Below, piece after piece: positions 62,963 to 64,000 of a stretch of 64,000 nucleotides of DNA. The stretch is from Pseudobdellovibrionaceae bacterium (GTDB taxonomy: Bacteria; Bdellovibrionota; Bdellovibrionia; Bdellovibrionales; Bdellovibrionaceae), in assembly GCA_019637915.1 (NCBI GenBank), contig JAHBUV010000001.1, positions 124,001 through 188,000 on the forward strand, written 5' to 3'. A program made the position numbers and the translations under genes. Every line of letters begins with the position of its first letter. Within the stretch, counting starts at the first letter, position 1. The notes under the pieces are model-generated. The model was not told the DNA's origin. It ran no database searches and saw only the letters and a program-made list of their open reading frames with translations.

Positions 62963-64000
62963 TCAGTGGCCGCCGGGCAGGCTGAAGTAAAAAACCGCGC
63001 CGTCGCCCGGTCGGCCCTCGGCGTGGATCTGCCCGCCGTGGCGCTGGATGACCCGGGCGACCGAGGCCAATCCCAAACCCGTGCCCGGAAAATCACCGGA
63101 ACGATGCAGGCGGACCAGGGGCTGGAAAAGCCGGTGGGACTGCTCGGGGTCGAAGCCCGCCCCGTTGTCCTCGATGAAAAAACCCGGTTTGTCGGCGAGC
63201 TTGTCCTGAGGGGCGTGGCCCAGGCGGATTTTCGCCGCGGGTTTTTTCGACGTGTACTTCACGGCGTTGCCGAGGAGGTTTTCCAGCACCAGGCGCATCA
63301 GGGCCGGATCGGCCTGCACGGTCAAATCGTCGTCGACGACGAAGTCGATTTGTCGCGCGGCGGACTGGGCCCGCAGATGATCCATGATCTCGCGGGCCAG
63401 ATGGGTCAGGTTCACCGGTTCGCGGCGCAGATCGCCGCCGCTGGCTTGATAGAGCGACAGCATGCGGTTGATCTGCTGGGCCATGTTGCCGCAGGTTTTG
63501 ACGATGGAATTGAGGTAGCGCCGGGTGTCCTCGCCCAGTTCCGCCTGCGAACGCAGCTGGATCAGCTCCGCGAACAGGGAGATGTTGGTGAGAGGGTTCT
63601 TCAGGTCATGGGCGAGGGTGTGCAGGGGGGTTTCGATGTCGCCGCTGTCGCTGCGCTCGACCTTGTTGCGCAGATCGAGATTCTCCAGGGCGACGGCGCA
63701 GCTGTTGGCGAGGGTCTGCAGCAGGCGCAGGTCCTCGTGGCTCGGGGAATGCTCCTGGGCCCAGTAGCTGCCGATGGCGGCGATGGGTTGCTCGAAGCGC
63801 ACCGGCACCATGCACAGGCTTTTCACGAAAGTCGGGCGGTAGGCGTCGTGCGGGATGCGCGGGTCCTGGTAGATGTCCCTGATCTGCACGACCTGGCGGT
63901 GAAGCATGGCCCAGCCGCTGATGCAGCCGCGCAAGGGGAAACGCCGGCCCTTCCACAGGGCGGAGATGGCATCCTCGTCCGCGTAATAGCAGTTCTCCCC
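62963..64000 (-). CDS. GAF-domain sensor histidine kinase (N-terminus cut)
   Basis: At least 346 residues; the frame is open to the window edge. A GAF domain (SGWAMLHRQVVQIRDIYQD ... VPVRFEQPIAAIGSYWA) leads to a short coiled coil, then HisKA with the phospho-acceptor His in HTLAHDLKNPLTNIS. The ATPase domain has N-box LLGNAVKYTS, G1 EDNGAGFDP and G2 GTGLGLASV. It is soluble in the visible part. It may pair with the orphan receiver at 60.7 kb, but nothing proves it. Confidence 0.9.
   Translation of the reverse strand, partial: GENCYYADEDAISALWKGRRFPLRGCISGWAMLHRQVVQIRDIYQDPRIPHDAYRPTFVKSLCMVPVRFEQPIAAIGSYWAQEHSPSHEDLRLLQTLANSCAVALENLDLRNKVERSDSGDIETPLHTLAHDLKNPLTNISLFAELIQLRSQAELGEDTRRYLNSIVKTCGNMAQQINRMLSLYQASGGDLRREPVNLTHLAREIMDHLRAQSAARQIDFVVDDDLTVQADPALMRLVLENLLGNAVKYTSKKPAAKIRLGHAPQDKLADKPGFFIEDNGAGFDPEQSHRLFQPLVRLHRSGDFPGTGLGLASVARVIQRHGGQIHAEGRPGDGAVFYFSLPGGH

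Overview
The window is G+C-rich, densely packed bacterial chromosome carrying almost entirely core genes. The organism is a diderm: there are outer-membrane beta-barrels, lipoprotein and signal-peptide proteins, and meso-DAP-type murein recycling. Several features point towards the Bdellovibrionota or a relative: a secreted tail-fibre-like protein with a C-terminal S74 chaperone, a CdaA/CdaR/GlmM block in a Gram-negative setting, many short lineage-type proteins, and a zinc-ribbon IS transposase. That placement is inference from gene content and style, because no rRNA lies in the window.

Layout. 1-4.3 kb (minus strand): a cut-off exported protein, lipoate ligase LplA, a secreted HExxH protein, a CNT nucleoside transporter and tRNA-Gly(GCC). 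4.3-10.3 kb: two tiny membrane ORFs, PgsA, then a YbgC thioesterase-GlpX-zinc-ribbon run, a COQ10/START-like protein with a partner, and the 822-residue fibre-like protein ending at a bidirectional terminator. 10.4-20.1 kb: Hsp20, an aldehyde dehydrogenase, TilS, FtsH, CdaA-CdaR-outer-membrane protein-GlmM, PdxJ and TsaE. 20.3-22 kb: an XRE regulator with a small partner, facing an unknown protein. 22.2-30 kb: a cysteine desulfurase-MnmA-MtaB-RNase III-Era-Der-sodium symporter operon devoted to tRNA thiolation and RNA/ribosome maturation. 30-31.1 kb: an IS-like element wedged between convergent genes. 31-43.4 kb: an outer-membrane protein, then the purine operon purM-N-(unknown)-B-C-S-Q-L-F, running by 4-base overlaps or very short gaps into LdcA and an SxxK hydrolase. 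43.5-46.2 kb: a secreted protein with an IucA/IucC-like signature, and the murein ligase Mpl. 46.2-64 kb: a Kelch-like lipoprotein, MutS, GlnD, a secreted FAD oxidoreductase, small exported proteins, a Cys-rich protein, SufE, a trypsin-like protease, YebC, a DUF455 protein, a response regulator, a 23S pseudouridine synthase, QueD, and a GAF histidine kinase cut by the edge.

Genes work together in clear blocks: de novo purine synthesis with a PurS/PurQ/small-PurL type FGAM synthase; tRNA modification (IscS sulfur passed to MnmA; MtaB; TilS; TsaE; QueD); cyclic-di-AMP synthesis tied to GlmM and cell-wall precursor flux; and murein tripeptide recycling (LdcA, Mpl). Internal genes are translationally coupled by 4-base stop/start overlaps with ATG, GTG or TTG starts.

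The most notable non-coding signals are: a recurring promoter-like layout placing the start codon at the expected transcription start, suggesting leaderless mRNAs; an IS-like element with two different inverted-repeat pairs in swapped order; a 26-bp perfect REP-like palindrome; a 13-bp perfect inverted repeat ahead of the secreted protease; and a palindrome centred on the mpl start codon.
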